Shown: positions 28,508-38,973, counted from the first letter of the stretch. The stretch is DNA of 64,000 nucleotides from Cycloclasticus pugetii PS-1 (GCF_000384415.1 NZ_ARVU01000001.1:372001-436000), one strand, 5' to 3'. Made by a program: numbers and translations. The notes: generated from the sequence alone by a model not told the origin.

Positions 28508-29581
28508 TTAACGAGAAGGGTTTGTATTAATAAGGTTTTCTTTGTAACGCATAGCAATTCGTGACCACTCAAAATTCTCAAGGCAGTGTTTGGCGACACG
28601 ATTACTAATTATTTGTTGGTCTTTTTTTAGTAACGCTTTTTTTTCTAAAATAAGGCTTCTAAATGCATCTGCGTTTAAGGGCTCAACTAACCAGCCATTT
28701 TTGTTTTCTTGTATTGCGTCTTGAATACCTTCCAAATTGGATGATATGGACGGTAAGCCGCAAAGGCCGGCCTCTAATTGAGTGATGCCAAAGCCTTCAA
28801 CATCGTTTTTTATTGGGATGTTTGCTTGTATAAATAAATCGCTGTGGGTGAATAGGGTTTCTTTTAATTGATTATCGACTTCTCCCAATAAATAGACATT
28901 GTTGTCTAAGTGTAATTTTTTTATTAAGGAGCTGATCTTATCTTTATTAGGCCCATCACCAGCAATGAGGTAAATGATGTCTTTTGGCAAGTGAACCATG
29001 ACGTTCTTTATAAACCAGTGAGCGCCTTTTCTTTCTACTAAGCGGCCTAATGAAAGTAATGTAAATTTATTGTCTAAATTTATTTGTAGGCGCTGTTGTA
29101 GTTTTCTTTTTGATAGCGGAATGATGGCAGACTTTTCTACACCATTAGGGATGACTGAAATTTTTTCGGCTGGAATACCCGCACTTATAGCGATATCTTT
29201 TGTGGAATGGCTGACAGCGATAAAGAAATCAATTTTCCTGAAAAAAAAGCAGATCCAAATTTTTTGATAAACAGGGTTATCCCAAGTAATATCTAGCCCA
29301 TGTAAAATGCAACTGACGGGCTTATTAGAAAACAACTTAATGAACCAGCCCACAATAGCTGCAACACCATCTCCGAGTAAAACTTGATCTGCTTTTCTTA
29401 TTTTAATTAAACCGGTAATGATGGCCCACGGTATAAAGAAAGGGAGTGCCTTTTTGCCAAACCGATTAATAATCGTTCGGCATGTTATCAAGTTAGAGAG
29501 GTGGCGAGCTAAGGCTTCGTTTTGATTCTCAATGCCACCTATGGTTGGTGGGTGAGCCCTAGATATAAATAGAAGGTTCAT
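28508..29581 (-). CDS. Glycosyltransferase family 4
   Basis: 357-residue GT-B glycosyltransferase. FISRAHPPTIGGIENQNEAL is the acceptor-domain glycine-rich loop, SVIPNGVEKS the hinge, LLSLGRLVERKGAHWFIKN the donor-domain start and EGFGITQLE the E-x7-E motif. Encoded with the GT2 gene (16 bases upstream) on the minus strand, facing the main glycan operon. It probably serves the same or a related surface glycan. Confidence 0.87.
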   Translation of the reverse strand: MNLLFISRAHPPTIGGIENQNEALARHLSNLITCRTIINRFGKKALPFFIPWAIITGLIKIRKADQVLLGDGVAAIVGWFIKLFSNKPVSCILHGLDITWDNPVYQKIWICFFFRKIDFFIAVSHSTKDIAISAGIPAEKISVIPNGVEKSAIIPLSKRKLQQRLQINLDNKFTLLSLGRLVERKGAHWFIKNVMVHLPKDIIYLIAGDGPNKDKISSLIKKLHLDNNVYLLGEVDNQLKETLFTHSDLFIQANIPIKNDVEGFGITQLEAGLCGLPSISSNLEGIQDAIQENKNGWLVEPLNADAFRSLILEKKALLKKDQQIISNRVAKHCLENFEWSRIAMRYKENLINTNPSR

Positions 29582-29597
29582 TGTGTTCAGAGAAAAG

Positions 29598-30479
29598 TTA
29601 CCGATGGCCTTCTTTTTCAGAGTTTCTATAATGTAACGATGATATTTGCTCAGACAATATTCCCATTAAAAAAATAAATACGGAAGCGACGTACAAAAAT
29701 AAACTGCCATTGCTGAATGTGCCTGAAGATAGATAGCTGTCAATATGATTGATGACCCCGCATAGGAAACAAAAAGCACTAGTGGGTAAAAATAAACGCA
29801 TGGGTGAGAAAAGTGCGCCAATTTTTAAGATAATAATAAAGAAGCGTAAGCCATCTTTTAGTAGCTTTATTTTGCTTTTGCCTTCACGCTTTCCTGCTTT
29901 AATAGGAATATAGGCGACCGGTAAGGCTGAACGGAAGAATGCCATGGTCGAGGTGGTGGGGTATGAGAAGCCATTAGGTAAAAGGTATAAAAACTTTCTG
30001 AAATGGTTTGCTCGAACCGCTCTAAAGCCCGACGTGAGGTCTTCTATTTTATGGCCGGTCATAAAAGAAGCCAGTTTATTAAAGACGGCGTTACCTAACA
30101 GCCTTTTGGTTGATGCATGAGAGCCTGATTGCCGAGCACCAATAACCATGTCATAACCTTCGGCCAATTTAGATAATAACCGTTGGATATCGTCTGGGTT
30201 ATGTTGTCCATCAGCATCCATAAAAACAATAATGTCTCCGGAGGCATTTCGTGCGCCCGTTTTAATGGCTGCCCCGTTACCTAACGGGTGGGGGTGGGAG
30301 ATAACTTTTACGCCATGTTGTTCGCAGATGGCTTTAGAGGCATCTGTTGAGCCATCATCAATAACTAAAATTTCAGCCGTTGGTTGTGCTGATTTTAATT
30401 GGGGTAGCAAGGCTTCAAGGTTTTCTGCCTCATTTAAACAGGGCATTACAATGCTGAGAGTAGGTGTGTTTTTTACCAT
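29598..30479 (-). CDS. Glycosyltransferase family 2, polyprenyl-phosphate type
   Basis: 293 residues: an N-terminal GT-A domain with SIVMPCLNEAENLEALLPQ, VIDDGSTD and the metal-binding DADGQHNPDD. Two C-terminal membrane segments follow (MRLFLPTSAFCFLCGVI; LFLYVASVFIFLMGIL). This layout is that of DPM1/GtrB-like enzymes that load a sugar on undecaprenyl phosphate. ATG 30479 (MVKNTPTLS) is chosen; the frame is open 33 codons further, but that extension has no family-like sequence. First gene of a two-gene minus-strand unit. Confidence 0.86.
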   Translation of the reverse strand: MVKNTPTLSIVMPCLNEAENLEALLPQLKSAQPTAEILVIDDGSTDASKAICEQHGVKVISHPHPLGNGAAIKTGARNASGDIIVFMDADGQHNPDDIQRLLSKLAEGYDMVIGARQSGSHASTKRLLGNAVFNKLASFMTGHKIEDLTSGFRAVRANHFRKFLYLLPNGFSYPTTSTMAFFRSALPVAYIPIKAGKREGKSKIKLLKDGLRFFIIILKIGALFSPMRLFLPTSAFCFLCGVINHIDSYLSSGTFSNGSLFLYVASVFIFLMGILSEQISSLHYRNSEKEGHR

Positions 30480-30699
30480 GTTTAAACCGTTAAAATTAAT
30501 TATAAGTTTAATTGTCTCATATTTTTTATTAGGACGTGCTTTGTCTAAATAGGCAGAAGATTTATGCTTGCTTAGCAAGAGTTCTATTTGACGCTAATTT
30601 AATGCCCCTATTCTGGTTTCTTTAATCGTAAGGACTTTAGCAATAAGGTATTAGGGGGTGTTAAAATGTGTTTAATTTATTTGACCTTAGGAGTATTAA

Positions 30700-30906
30700 A
30701 TGAAGCAAGATGATGGATTAGCACCTTCTTTTTGGCAAATGGTAGGCAGTACAATGTTGTCATTTTTGGGGGTTTCTAAAGAGTCACGAAGAAGGCGAGA
30801 TTTTCAATATGGAAACCCTAAGGTGTTTATTGTGACTGGGTTTATCTTGGCCTTGTTGTTTATTTTTGCTGTGTTAGGCGTTGTTAAAATGGTATTGCCT
30901 AGCTAA
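30700..30906 (+). CDS. Small DUF2970 membrane protein
   Basis: 68-residue protein with a soluble N-terminus (SFWQMVGSTMLSFLGVSKES), a basic RRRRDFQYGNP linker and one membrane segment (about residues 44-65). This is the pattern of the DUF2970 family, whose function is not known. TTAGGAG lies six bases before the ATG. Single gene, convergent with valS. Confidence 0.8.
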   Translation: MKQDDGLAPSFWQMVGSTMLSFLGVSKESRRRRDFQYGNPKVFIVTGFILALLFIFAVLGVVKMVLPS

Positions 30907-30946
30907 ACCGATGAAGAATGACCGGCCTAGCTAGTTAATAAGACAG

Positions 30947-33712
30947 TTATAGGGTGGCGATCTTCTCTTTTTGATCGTTTAAATTGCTAAGTTTTGAGGT
31001 AATATCGAGCTGTTTTGCTCTTTCTTTTTCTATAACGGCAGCGGGTGCTTTGTCGATAAAAGAAGCGTTTGATAATTTACCGCTGATGCGTGATGCCTCT
31101 TTTTCAAGCTTTTCAATTTCTTTATTTAAGCGTTCTAGCTCGGCATTTTTATCAATTAGCCCAGCCATTGGTATTAGCACTTGCATATCACCGACTAGAG
31201 CAATAGCAGATTGTGGTGCTTCATCTGCTGCGTTTAATGTGGTGATGGATTCTATACGTGCTAGTTTTTCCAATAATAAACGATTATCTGTAAGACGCTG
31301 TTGGTCTTGTTCTGAACAGTGGTTTAACAGTACCGGTAATGGCTTACTAGGGGGGATATTCATTTCGCCGCGAATTTGACGAATGCCCATAACGAAATCC
31401 ATTACCCATTGCATATCACTTTCAGCAGCGGCAGATATTTTACTGTCATCGGGCTTTGGGTAGGCCTGTAGCATAATGGTATCGCCCGTTTTGCCTGCCA
31501 GTGGTGCTATTTGCTGCCAAATTTCTTCGGTAATAAATGGCATCAGCGGGTGTAGTAAGCGCAGCACAGTTTCTAGCACACGAATTAAGGTTTGGCGAGT
31601 TCCCCGTTTTTGTTCGGCTGAACTATTGTCATCAAGCAAAATTGGTTTTGATAACTCTAAGTACCAATCACAGTATTCATTCCAAAGGAACTCATACAGC
31701 GATTGCGCGGCTAAGTCGAAGCGGTATTTTTCGATAGAGGCAATAACGTTGGCTTCGGTTTTTTGTAAACGAGATTTGATCCATTGATCTGGCAAGCTGT
31801 AAATACAAGGTTCGTTGGTTAAACCCGTGTCTTCGCCTTCGGTATTCATTAGCACGTAGCGAGTAGCATTCCACAATTTGTTGCAGAAATTACGGTTGCC
31901 TTCAATTCGGTTTAAATCGAATCGAATGTCGCGCCCAGTCGAGGCCAGTGAGGCAAAGGTAAAACGTAGTGCATCGGTGCCAAAAGAAGGGATGCCATCG
32001 GGGAAGTGCTTACGGGTATCTTTCTCGATTTTAGCAGCCATTTTTGGTTGCATAAGGCCTTTTGTACGCTTTTCAAGTAAGTCATCTAGCGTAATGCCGT
32101 CGATTAAATCAATCGGGTCCAGTACGTTACCTTTGGATTTGGACATTTTTTGCCCTTCCGCATCGCGCACTAAGCCGTGAATGTATATTTCTTTAAATGG
32201 CACATCGTCCATAAACTTCAAGCCCATCATAATCATTCTGGCGACCCAGAAGAAGATGATGTCGAAACCGGTAACGAGTACACTGGTGGGGTAAAAAGTA
32301 TCAAGCTCAGGTGTTTTATCGGGCCAGCCAAGGGTAGAGAATGGCCATAATGCGGATGAGAACCAAGTGTCTAATACATCTTCATCTTGTGATAATACAA
32401 GGCTATCGGCTAGGTTGTTTTTTTCACGGACTTCGGCTTCATTGCGGCCAACATATATGTTGCCACTCTCATCGTACCAAGCGGGAATTCTATGGCCCCA
32501 CCAAATTTGACGAGAAATGCACCAGTCCTGAATATCGTTCATCCAGTTGTAATAGGTTTTATCCCAGTTTTCAGGTACAAATTTAATTTTGCCGCTTTTA
32601 ACCGCTTCAATAGCAGGTTTTGCCAGCGGTTTGGCCTTAACAAACCATTGGTCTGTTAACAAAGGTTCAATGATCACCCCTGACCGATCGCCACGAGGCA
32701 CCATGAGTTTATGGTCATCAATTTTAGCTAATAAGCCTAAATCATCCAAATCTTGTACGATTTGTTTACGTGCTGCCACGCGATCCAAGCCACGGTATTT
32801 TTCTGGCATCTCATCATTGATGCTGGCGTCAACGGTGAAGATGTTGATTAACGGCATATTGTGGCGTTGACCCACCTCATAATCGTTAAAATCGTGAGCA
32901 GGGGTTATTTTTACACAGCCAGTGCCAAATTCTGGGTCTACATAATCATCGGCAATAACTGGGATTTCACGTTTACATAAAGGCAACGCGATCATTTTGC
33001 CAATAAGGTGTTGGTAGCGTTCGTCAGATGGGTGAACGGCGACACAAACATCGCCTAGCATGGTTTCTGGGCGGGTCGTTGCAACCACAAGTTCACCGCT
33101 ACCATCGGCTAATGGATAGCGCATATGCCACATATGGCCTTGTTCTTCTTGCGAAATAACTTCAAGGTCGGATACCGCAGTGTGTAATTTAGGGTCCCAG
33201 TTAACCAGGCGTTTACCGCGATAAATGAGCCCTTCTTCATGTAGTTTTACAAACACTTCGTTAACCGCTTTAGACAGCCCTTCGTCCATGGTGAAACGCT
33301 CGCGCGACCAATCTAGGGAGGTGCCCATGCGGCGTAATTGCTTAGTGATGGTGTTGCCAGATAATTCTTTCCAATCCCAAATGCGCTCAACAAATTCTTC
33401 GCGGCCTAAGTCGTGGCGAGTTTTACCTTCTGCGTTTAATTGGCGTTCAACCACCATTTGGGTCGCAATACCGGCATGATCACTACCGGCTTGCCATAGG
33501 GTGTTGTGTCCTTGCATACGATGGTAACGCGTTAGTGAATCCATGATCGTGTCTTGGAAAGCATGCCCCATGTGTAAGCTACCGGTAACATTGGGCGGCG
33601 GTATCATAATGCAATAGGCGCTATCGCCTCCTTTGGGTTCGAAGTAACCTTGTTCTTCCCATTGGCGATACCAGCGAGATTCTATGTCATGCGGGGCGTA
33701 TGTCTTATCCAT
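30947..33712 (-). CDS. valS: Valyl-tRNA synthetase
   Basis: 921-residue class I aminoacyl-tRNA synthetase. HMGH signature in [13 protein letters not shown], editing domain with [22 protein letters not shown] loop as [15 protein letters not shown], anticodon-binding domain and a C-terminal coiled coil. It normally follows holC directly (pepA-holC-valS); here 613 bases that include an inverted-repeat element intervene. Confidence 0.98.
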   Translation of the reverse strand: MDKTYAPHDIESRWYRQWEEQGYFEPKGGDSAYCIMIPPPNVTGSLHMGHAFQDTIMDSLTRYHRMQGHNTLWQAGSDHAGIATQMVVERQLNAEGKTRHDLGREEFVERIWDWKELSGNTITKQLRRMGTSLDWSRERFTMDEGLSKAVNEVFVKLHEEGLIYRGKRLVNWDPKLHTAVSDLEVISQEEQGHMWHMRYPLADGSGELVVATTRPETMLGDVCVAVHPSDERYQHLIGKMIALPLCKREIPVIADDYVDPEFGTGCVKITPAHDFNDYEVGQRHNMPLINIFTVDASINDEMPEKYRGLDRVAARKQIVQDLDDLGLLAKIDDHKLMVPRGDRSGVIIEPLLTDQWFVKAKPLAKPAIEAVKSGKIKFVPENWDKTYYNWMNDIQDWCISRQIWWGHRIPAWYDESGNIYVGRNEAEVREKNNLADSLVLSQDEDVLDTWFSSALWPFSTLGWPDKTPELDTFYPTSVLVTGFDIIFFWVARMIMMGLKFMDDVPFKEIYIHGLVRDAEGQKMSKSKGNVLDPIDLIDGITLDDLLEKRTKGLMQPKMAAKIEKDTRKHFPDGIPSFGTDALRFTFASLASTGRDIRFDLNRIEGNRNFCNKLWNATRYVLMNTEGEDTGLTNEPCIYSLPDQWIKSRLQKTEANVIASIEKYRFDLAAQSLYEFLWNEYCDWYLELSKPILLDDNSSAEQKRGTRQTLIRVLETVLRLLHPLMPFITEEIWQQIAPLAGKTGDTIMLQAYPKPDDSKISAAAESDMQWVMDFVMGIRQIRGEMNIPPSKPLPVLLNHCSEQDQQRLTDNRLLLEKLARIESITTLNAADEAPQSAIALVGDMQVLIPMAGLIDKNAELERLNKEIEKLEKEASRISGKLSNASFIDKAPAAVIEKERAKQLDITSKLSNLNDQKEKIATL

Positions 33713-33858
33713 CGTGTGTGTTCGGTGTTGATTTTTAAAGGCGGTATTATAACTTTGTTGGAGAGGGTGGGGTTGTTGGTAAGCAAGTTTTTAGCTTAAT
33801 GATATTTTACAAGAAGAAGGTTTGTTAGTTTTCCTTAATACGTAATGTTTATAGTTTT

Positions 33859-34316
33859 TCGCTGTCGCGAGGACGTTCATTTCTTTTGTTCACCCAAAAG
33901 TAACGAACCAAAGAAAAGGGTGCCCTAATATCAGTAAATTAACAGTTTTCGGGCTCGCAGGTAAACTCGCTACGCTCAGAGAACCTGCTTACTTATCCGA
34001 AAACAGCTAATTTACTTGCGAGATAAAGGGACGGTAAATCTAGAGCCATATCTGAACCGGTCTTGATTTTAATATCCCCTTTTGCTCTCACTGAAAAACT
34101 AAGCATTAAAATAGAGCGTTCTAATGTGGCTGTTTGAGCCTGTTTTGTAGGCGAGTTCCACAGTAGCTATTTTAGTGATTGGTTTTGAAGGAACCCTTCA
34201 GGGTGAAAGCATTTGGGTGGCATTTTTCTGGTTATTCTTTTGTTGTTACTGACAAAAGAGTAACTCGGCCTTTAGGGCGAAACTTTAACTAGAAATGAAC
34301 ACTCTAGCGACAGCGA
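33859..34316. repeat. 458-bp non-coding element with imperfect terminal inverted repeats
   Basis: The 26 bases at 33859-33884 and the reverse complement of 34291-34316 match at 22 positions (both start TCGCTGTCGC and end GTTCATTTCT). Internal stem-loops are CTTTTG/CAAAAG (33883-33900) near the left end and CTTTTGT/ACAAAAG (34237-34258) near the right end. An 82-bp interrupted palindrome lies at 33934-34015. No open frame of useful length exists. It lies in the 613-base gap between valS and holC and begins nine bases after the holC stop. A MITE-like or dispersed intergenic repeat is the best reading; similar CTTTTG/ACCAAAGAAAA motifs recur between genes in proteobacteria, by my recollection. 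The rest of the gap (33713-33858) shows nothing clear. Confidence 0.6.
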
Positions 34317-34325
34317 TAATAAGAA

Positions 34326-34748
34326 TCAAATTTTATGCGTCTGCAGTCGATACCCTCTGCTCTTATAAAACTTAAACCGCTCCCGTCCTGCTTGTTTAAT
34401 TGATTCATTTTGATTAACAAGCTCAGCAAATCGTTCAAACCGAGCAAAACAATCGGGTGTTTTCTCAGTAAGGTTAATTAGCACGTCGTGAATATCTAAC
34501 GGGTCACCAGTGTGGTTAATGTACACTGGGTGGTTGGCGCACTTTGTTGGGTCCATAGTATGTGGTACAAAACTGGTGGGCGAGAAGGACCAAAGCAAGT
34601 CATCCACTGTCTTGGATTGTTGTTCTGAATCGGTATGAATATACACGCGATGACCCTGTTTGCTAGCTTTTTGAGCTAGCCGACAGGCAAAAAGGTGCTG
34701 TGCATCAGGGGTGTCATCTGGCAGTACATAAAAGTCGATTCTGGTCAT
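34326..34748 (-). CDS. holC: DNA polymerase III chi subunit HolC
   Basis: 140-residue chi subunit that links the clamp loader (through psi) to SSB on the lagging strand. The start TRIDFYVLPDDTPDAQHLFA, SFVPH and the C-terminal GRERFKFYKSRGY resemble the family at normal length. It lies 15 bases after pepA. The gene appears intact although the repeat element ends nine bases past its stop. Confidence 0.93.
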   Translation of the reverse strand: MTRIDFYVLPDDTPDAQHLFACRLAQKASKQGHRVYIHTDSEQQSKTVDDLLWSFSPTSFVPHTMDPTKCANHPVYINHTGDPLDIHDVLINLTEKTPDCFARFERFAELVNQNESIKQAGRERFKFYKSRGYRLQTHKI

Positions 34749-34763
34749 TTTGTAATGGCTTGT

Positions 34764-36251
34764 TTAACAGCGATCCAATATAAATTGGCTTAGCATGTGA
34801 ACAGGGCGACCAGTTGCGCCTTTATCCGTACCCGATTTCCAGGCAGTGCCGGCAATGTCTAAATGAGCCCATTTATAATCTTCGGTAAAGTGTGACAAGA
34901 AGCAGGCTGCGGTAATAGTGCCACCAGCAGGGCCACCAATATTAGCGAGATCGGCGAAGTTACTTTTTAGCTGGGGTTTGTATTCATCCCACAGTGGTAA
35001 TTGCCATGCTTTGTCATTGGCTTTAATGCCAGCGTCTAGCAATTCGTTAGCCAATTTATCGTTATTGCCTAGTAAGCCGGTGGCATGTTTTCCTAACGCG
35101 ACTACACAAGCGCCAGTTAAGGTAGCAATATCAATGACTACTTCAGGTTTAAATTTAGCAGAGTAGGTGAGTGCGTCACATAAAATTAAACGTCCTTCTG
35201 CATCAGTGTTTAAAATTTCAATGGTTAGACCGGCCATGCTGGTAACGATATCACCAGGTTTGTTGGCATCACCATCGGGCAGGTTTTCTGATGATGGAAC
35301 AACGCCAACTACATTGATGGGTAAATTTAATTCGGCGCACATTTGAATCACGCCGAAGACACTTGCACCACCGCACATATCGTATTTCATTTCATCCATA
35401 CCGGATGAGGGTTTTATGGAAATTCCACCGGCATCAAAAGTGAGGCCCTTACCAACCAGAACGATGGGTTTTTGAGAACTTGGGCCACCTTTATGTTCCA
35501 TAGTAATGAGCTTCGCCGGTTGGCGAGAACCCCTAGAAACAGATAATAATGAGCCCATTCCTAGTGCTTCCATTTTGGCTTCATCTAAAATGGTTATTTT
35601 AAGCGATGCGTGTTGTTTGCCAAGTTCTTTTGCTGTCTCAGCTAAGTAGCTTGGGGTGCAAATATTACCGGGTAAATTGGCTAATTTTTTTGCGCTGTCA
35701 ATGCCATTAGCGATACTCGAGGCGGTGTCTGCAGCACTGTTGATCATTTTTGCAGTGTAATCATCGGTATGCCATAGTTGGCATTTTTCTAATATGTTGG
35801 CATCGGGCGCGGAGGTTGTGAGCGTATCGGTGTATTGGTAAAGTGCTTCACGAGACTTCAATACTAACTGACGAACTTTCCAGTTGATATCTTTACCGCT
35901 AACTTCAACAGCTAATAATGTAGAGCAAACAGCCTTAATCGGTAAGTTTTTAAGCGAGTTGATGCTTTCGCTGATGGCCTTTGTGTAATCTTCCGCTGAG
36001 GTGTTGCCTTGCTCGCCAAAACCGACAAGAAGCACACGCTTTATTTTGCTGCTGGCAGGCATTTGAAGTAACAGTGTATTGCCCGCTTTGCCAGAAGCGT
36101 CACCTTGTTTTAAAACGGCAGCTATTTGTCCATCATGGGCTTGGTCGAAGTGGGTGGTTATTTCAAGCTGTTTACCTTTACTGAAAACGGGCAAAAGAAG
36201 GCAAGGAGTTGAAAGTTTATCGATTGACCCTGTTTTTGAAACGAATTGCAT
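34764..36251 (-). CDS. pepA: Leucyl aminopeptidase PepA
   Basis: 495-residue M17 dizinc aminopeptidase that removes N-terminal residues; in Escherichia coli it also acts in Xer recombination and as a regulator. Metal and catalytic residues are in VGKGLTFDAGGISIKPS, YDMCGGASVFG and the NTDAEGRL signature. ATG 36251 (MQFVSKTGS) is chosen: AGAGG precedes it and the upstream extension has no family likeness. Divergent from lptF over about 110 bases, so promoters for both must lie there. Confidence 0.95.
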   Translation of the reverse strand: MQFVSKTGSIDKLSTPCLLLPVFSKGKQLEITTHFDQAHDGQIAAVLKQGDASGKAGNTLLLQMPASSKIKRVLLVGFGEQGNTSAEDYTKAISESINSLKNLPIKAVCSTLLAVEVSGKDINWKVRQLVLKSREALYQYTDTLTTSAPDANILEKCQLWHTDDYTAKMINSAADTASSIANGIDSAKKLANLPGNICTPSYLAETAKELGKQHASLKITILDEAKMEALGMGSLLSVSRGSRQPAKLITMEHKGGPSSQKPIVLVGKGLTFDAGGISIKPSSGMDEMKYDMCGGASVFGVIQMCAELNLPINVVGVVPSSENLPDGDANKPGDIVTSMAGLTIEILNTDAEGRLILCDALTYSAKFKPEVVIDIATLTGACVVALGKHATGLLGNNDKLANELLDAGIKANDKAWQLPLWDEYKPQLKSNFADLANIGGPAGGTITAACFLSHFTEDYKWAHLDIAGTAWKSGTDKGATGRPVHMLSQFILDRC

Positions 36252-36360
36252 GCGGATACCTCTGAATGATAAGTAATGTTTTTGTTTGGCTTTTCCGTTA
36301 GGATACGACACCATAACTCTATGGATTTATGTGCCTAACTATAAGCCAAATACACTGTTG

Positions 36361-37467
36361 ATGTCTGCGTTTAAATTAAAAATTATTGATCGATTGCTAG
36401 TGACTCAAATTAGCAAAATGATGTTAGGGGTCATGACGGTGTTGACGGTTATCTTATTGAGTCAGCGATTGGTTCGTTTGTTTTCTAAGGTTACAGCCGG
36501 TGAGTTGTCCGCTGATGTTGTGTTGTCATTAGTTGGCTTTAACCTGTTGCTATTGATGATTAAAATTCTACCGGTGGCTTTGTTGTTGTCGATATTACTG
36601 GTGTTAGGCCGGATGTATCGAGACCATGAAATGACGGCACTGTTCTCGTCAGGTATAGGCTTAACTCAGATCTATCGTGGAATATTTATTTTTGTTGTCC
36701 CTTTATTCGCTTTAACGATATACCTCTCATTAGTAACAGCCCCAACATTAATGCAAGCGATTGAGCGAGTGAAGACAAGCGATCAAGCTAACTTAGATAT
36801 TCGCGGCATTACGGATGGGCGCTTTAATGAATACAGTCGTGGCGACTTGGTTTTTTATGTTGAAAAAATAACCAGCGACGACAAGATGTTGAACGTATTT
36901 ATACAAAATCGTCAGCATGGCAAGTTGGGGATTACCTCATCGAAAAGTGGCGAAATAAAGGTGGACCCTGTCACAGGCGATCGTTTTATTATTCTAAAAG
37001 ACGGTAACCGTTATGAAGGCGTGCCGGGCCAAGCAGATTATAAAATTACCAAATTTAAGGAATACGGTGTTGTAGTGGCGGAAAAGTCGTCAGCACAGGT
37101 GTCATTTGGTACCAAAGAAACCTCTACTATTCAGTTGATGGCGATGAAGTCGCCTAGAGCAATCAGTGAACTGCAAAAGCGTTGGTCTGTGCCGTTGGCC
37201 TTAATAACATTTGCCTTATTAGCAGTACCCATTAGCCGTGTATCGCCACGTGCAGGAATGTATGGGAATTTATTAACGGCTTTGCTGATCTATATTGTGT
37301 TTGAAAACTTCATGAGTTTATCGCACTCGTGGTTAGTAAAAGGGGTAACGGCACCTTGGTTTGGCATATGGTGGGTGCATCTACTGCTAATAGGTGTTAC
37401 AGCAATTATGGTGGTTAATATGCACGGTGTTAGCTATGTTAAAAAGAAAGTGATGTTTAAAAGATGA
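36361..37467 (+). CDS. lptF: LPS export permease LptF
   Basis: 368-residue inner-membrane subunit of the LptB2FG ABC transporter that extracts LPS for transport to the outer membrane. It has three N-terminal membrane segments, a periplasmic beta-jellyroll (about 135-260) and three C-terminal segments. ATG 36361 (MSAFKLKIIDRLLVTQ) gives the normal LptF N-terminus; the 25-codon upstream extension has no membrane or family features. The stop overlaps lptG as ATGA. Confidence 0.94.
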   Translation: MSAFKLKIIDRLLVTQISKMMLGVMTVLTVILLSQRLVRLFSKVTAGELSADVVLSLVGFNLLLLMIKILPVALLLSILLVLGRMYRDHEMTALFSSGIGLTQIYRGIFIFVVPLFALTIYLSLVTAPTLMQAIERVKTSDQANLDIRGITDGRFNEYSRGDLVFYVEKITSDDKMLNVFIQNRQHGKLGITSSKSGEIKVDPVTGDRFIILKDGNRYEGVPGQADYKITKFKEYGVVVAEKSSAQVSFGTKETSTIQLMAMKSPRAISELQKRWSVPLALITFALLAVPISRVSPRAGMYGNLLTALLIYIVFENFMSLSHSWLVKGVTAPWFGIWWVHLLLIGVTAIMVVNMHGVSYVKKKVMFKR

Positions 37468-38528
37468 AGGTCGTTAATAAATACATAGCCGTAGAAATGT
37501 TAAAAAGCACGGCGGTGGCGGTGCTTTTTTTGTTATCACTGGTATTGGTCATTACGTTTGCCGATGAGCTAGACGATATGGGCAAAGGTCAATATGGTTT
37601 AGTTGAGATTTTTAAGTACTTGGCATTAATTGCACCGCGTAATTTTTATGAATTACTGCCTTCGGCGGCTCTGTTGGGCGCTTTGATTACCTTAGGTGGA
37701 ATGGCCAATAATTATGAATTAACCGCTATGCGAGCGGCAGGGATTAGTCGTTGGCAAATTATTTTTTCTGCATTGCGTGTCGGCATGATATTGATGGTAG
37801 TTTCTTTACTGGTTAGCGAAGGGGTGGCACCGGTATCTGAACAAGCGGCTCAAATGCTAAAGTTTACGGCTAAAAATGAACAAGTAGCGTTGAGAACGAA
37901 ATATGGCTTTTGGACGCGAGATGGTGATACGTATTTAAATATCCGTGAAATTTTAAACTCAGCTGAACTCAAAGACGTCAGTATTTATGAAATGACGGAT
38001 ATGAACGAGCTAAAGTATGCAACGCATGCAAAGACCGCTAGTTTTATTGATAATAAGTGGGAGTTAAGCGGCGTTGAGCAAACCACCATTAATGATGCCG
38101 GTGTAAAAGTTGCCTTGTCTGATTCGGCAAAATTAGACTCGTTATTAGACCCTGGTTTGCTTGATGTTATTGTTGTTAAACCAGAGCGTTTATCTATCAT
38201 GGGCTTAGCCAGTTATATCAACTTTTTAGACAATAACGGGCAAGATGCTACGCATTTTATTGTTGCGATGACCAGTAAATTAATTCGGCCTTTTGTAATT
38301 CTGGTTATGCTCTTGATTGCCATCCCGATGGTGTTAGGGGTAAAGCGAGCAGGTAGTACTGGCACGCGAATTTTAATCGGTGCGTTAATTGGAATAGGGT
38401 TTAATTTGGTTGATAGACTGTTTGGAAATATTGGGGTGTTGTACGGTTTAAACCCAGTTATCGCTGCATCGCTGCCGTTTTTCTTGGCATTATGTATATC
38501 AGCCTTCACCATCCGGCGAATGGGCTGA
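37464..38528 (+). CDS. lptG: LPS export permease LptG
   Basis: 354-residue partner of LptF with the same layout: membrane segments at about 12-32, 60-80 and 100-120, a periplasmic jellyroll, and three C-terminal segments (RPFVILVMLLIAIPMVLG and onward). VNKYIAVEMLKS is the usual cytoplasmic coupling start. It overlaps lptF by four bases. Its last 30 bases overlap the convergent RDD gene. Confidence 0.95.
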   Translation: MKVVNKYIAVEMLKSTAVAVLFLLSLVLVITFADELDDMGKGQYGLVEIFKYLALIAPRNFYELLPSAALLGALITLGGMANNYELTAMRAAGISRWQIIFSALRVGMILMVVSLLVSEGVAPVSEQAAQMLKFTAKNEQVALRTKYGFWTRDGDTYLNIREILNSAELKDVSIYEMTDMNELKYATHAKTASFIDNKWELSGVEQTTINDAGVKVALSDSAKLDSLLDPGLLDVIVVKPERLSIMGLASYINFLDNNGQDATHFIVAMTSKLIRPFVILVMLLIAIPMVLGVKRAGSTGTRILIGALIGIGFNLVDRLFGNIGVLYGLNPVIAASLPFFLALCISAFTIRRMG

Positions 38529-38954
38529 AGGCTCCTTTTCTACCCAAATTAAACGACTATTTGAGGCGATGTCATGCCAGCTCAGCCGATCTTTATTGAC
38601 GAGTATCCACAAAACACCAAGGCCAAGAACCCCCCAAGACAGAATGGCCATTGTGAAACGTATCAAGGCTTGTCGCCAGCTAATATTTTGGCCTTTGTTA
38701 TTAGCTATTTTTAACTTCCAGGCGAGCAACCCCAGCGTTTGACCACTTTTAGTCCAAAACCAGCCATAAAATAAGAAGCTGACCGACAAGAGGTACAGCG
38801 AATATAGCCATGAGTTTGGTTGAAATAAATGACTATCTTGAAAGGGAAGCAATACTAATGTCGCTAAAAATAAGATGGCAATCAGTAATAGCGCATCATA
38901 AATGATGATCGCTAACCGTCTTAGCAGACCAGGTGGCTTTGTTAAATCAGGCAT
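38499..38954 (-). CDS. RDD-family membrane protein
   Basis: 151-residue RDD protein. RRLAIIIYDALLLIAILF carries the first R and D, GQTLGLLAWKLKI the central loop, and RFTMAILSWGVLGLGVLWIL the last helices; WHDIASNSRLI closes the domain. Some RDD proteins act in Na+/H+ exchange, but most have no known role. Convergent overlap of 30 bases with lptG; next to bepA in the same direction. Confidence 0.88.
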   Translation of the reverse strand: MPDLTKPPGLLRRLAIIIYDALLLIAILFLATLVLLPFQDSHLFQPNSWLYSLYLLSVSFLFYGWFWTKSGQTLGLLAWKLKIANNKGQNISWRQALIRFTMAILSWGVLGLGVLWILVNKDRLSWHDIASNSRLIWVEKEPSAHSPDGEG

Positions 38955-38973
38955 GGGGTGTTATATAGATTGG

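Noticed and set aside
28499-28511. TTAAGC-T-GCTTAA palindrome between the methyltransferase and the convergent GT4
   Set aside because: A one-base loop cannot form a hairpin and there is no T-run; probably chance in AT-rich DNA.
30984-31379. 131-codon plus-strand frame opposite the end of valS
   Set aside because: Antisense to conserved valS sequence, serine-rich composition typical of a shadow frame, no ribosome site.
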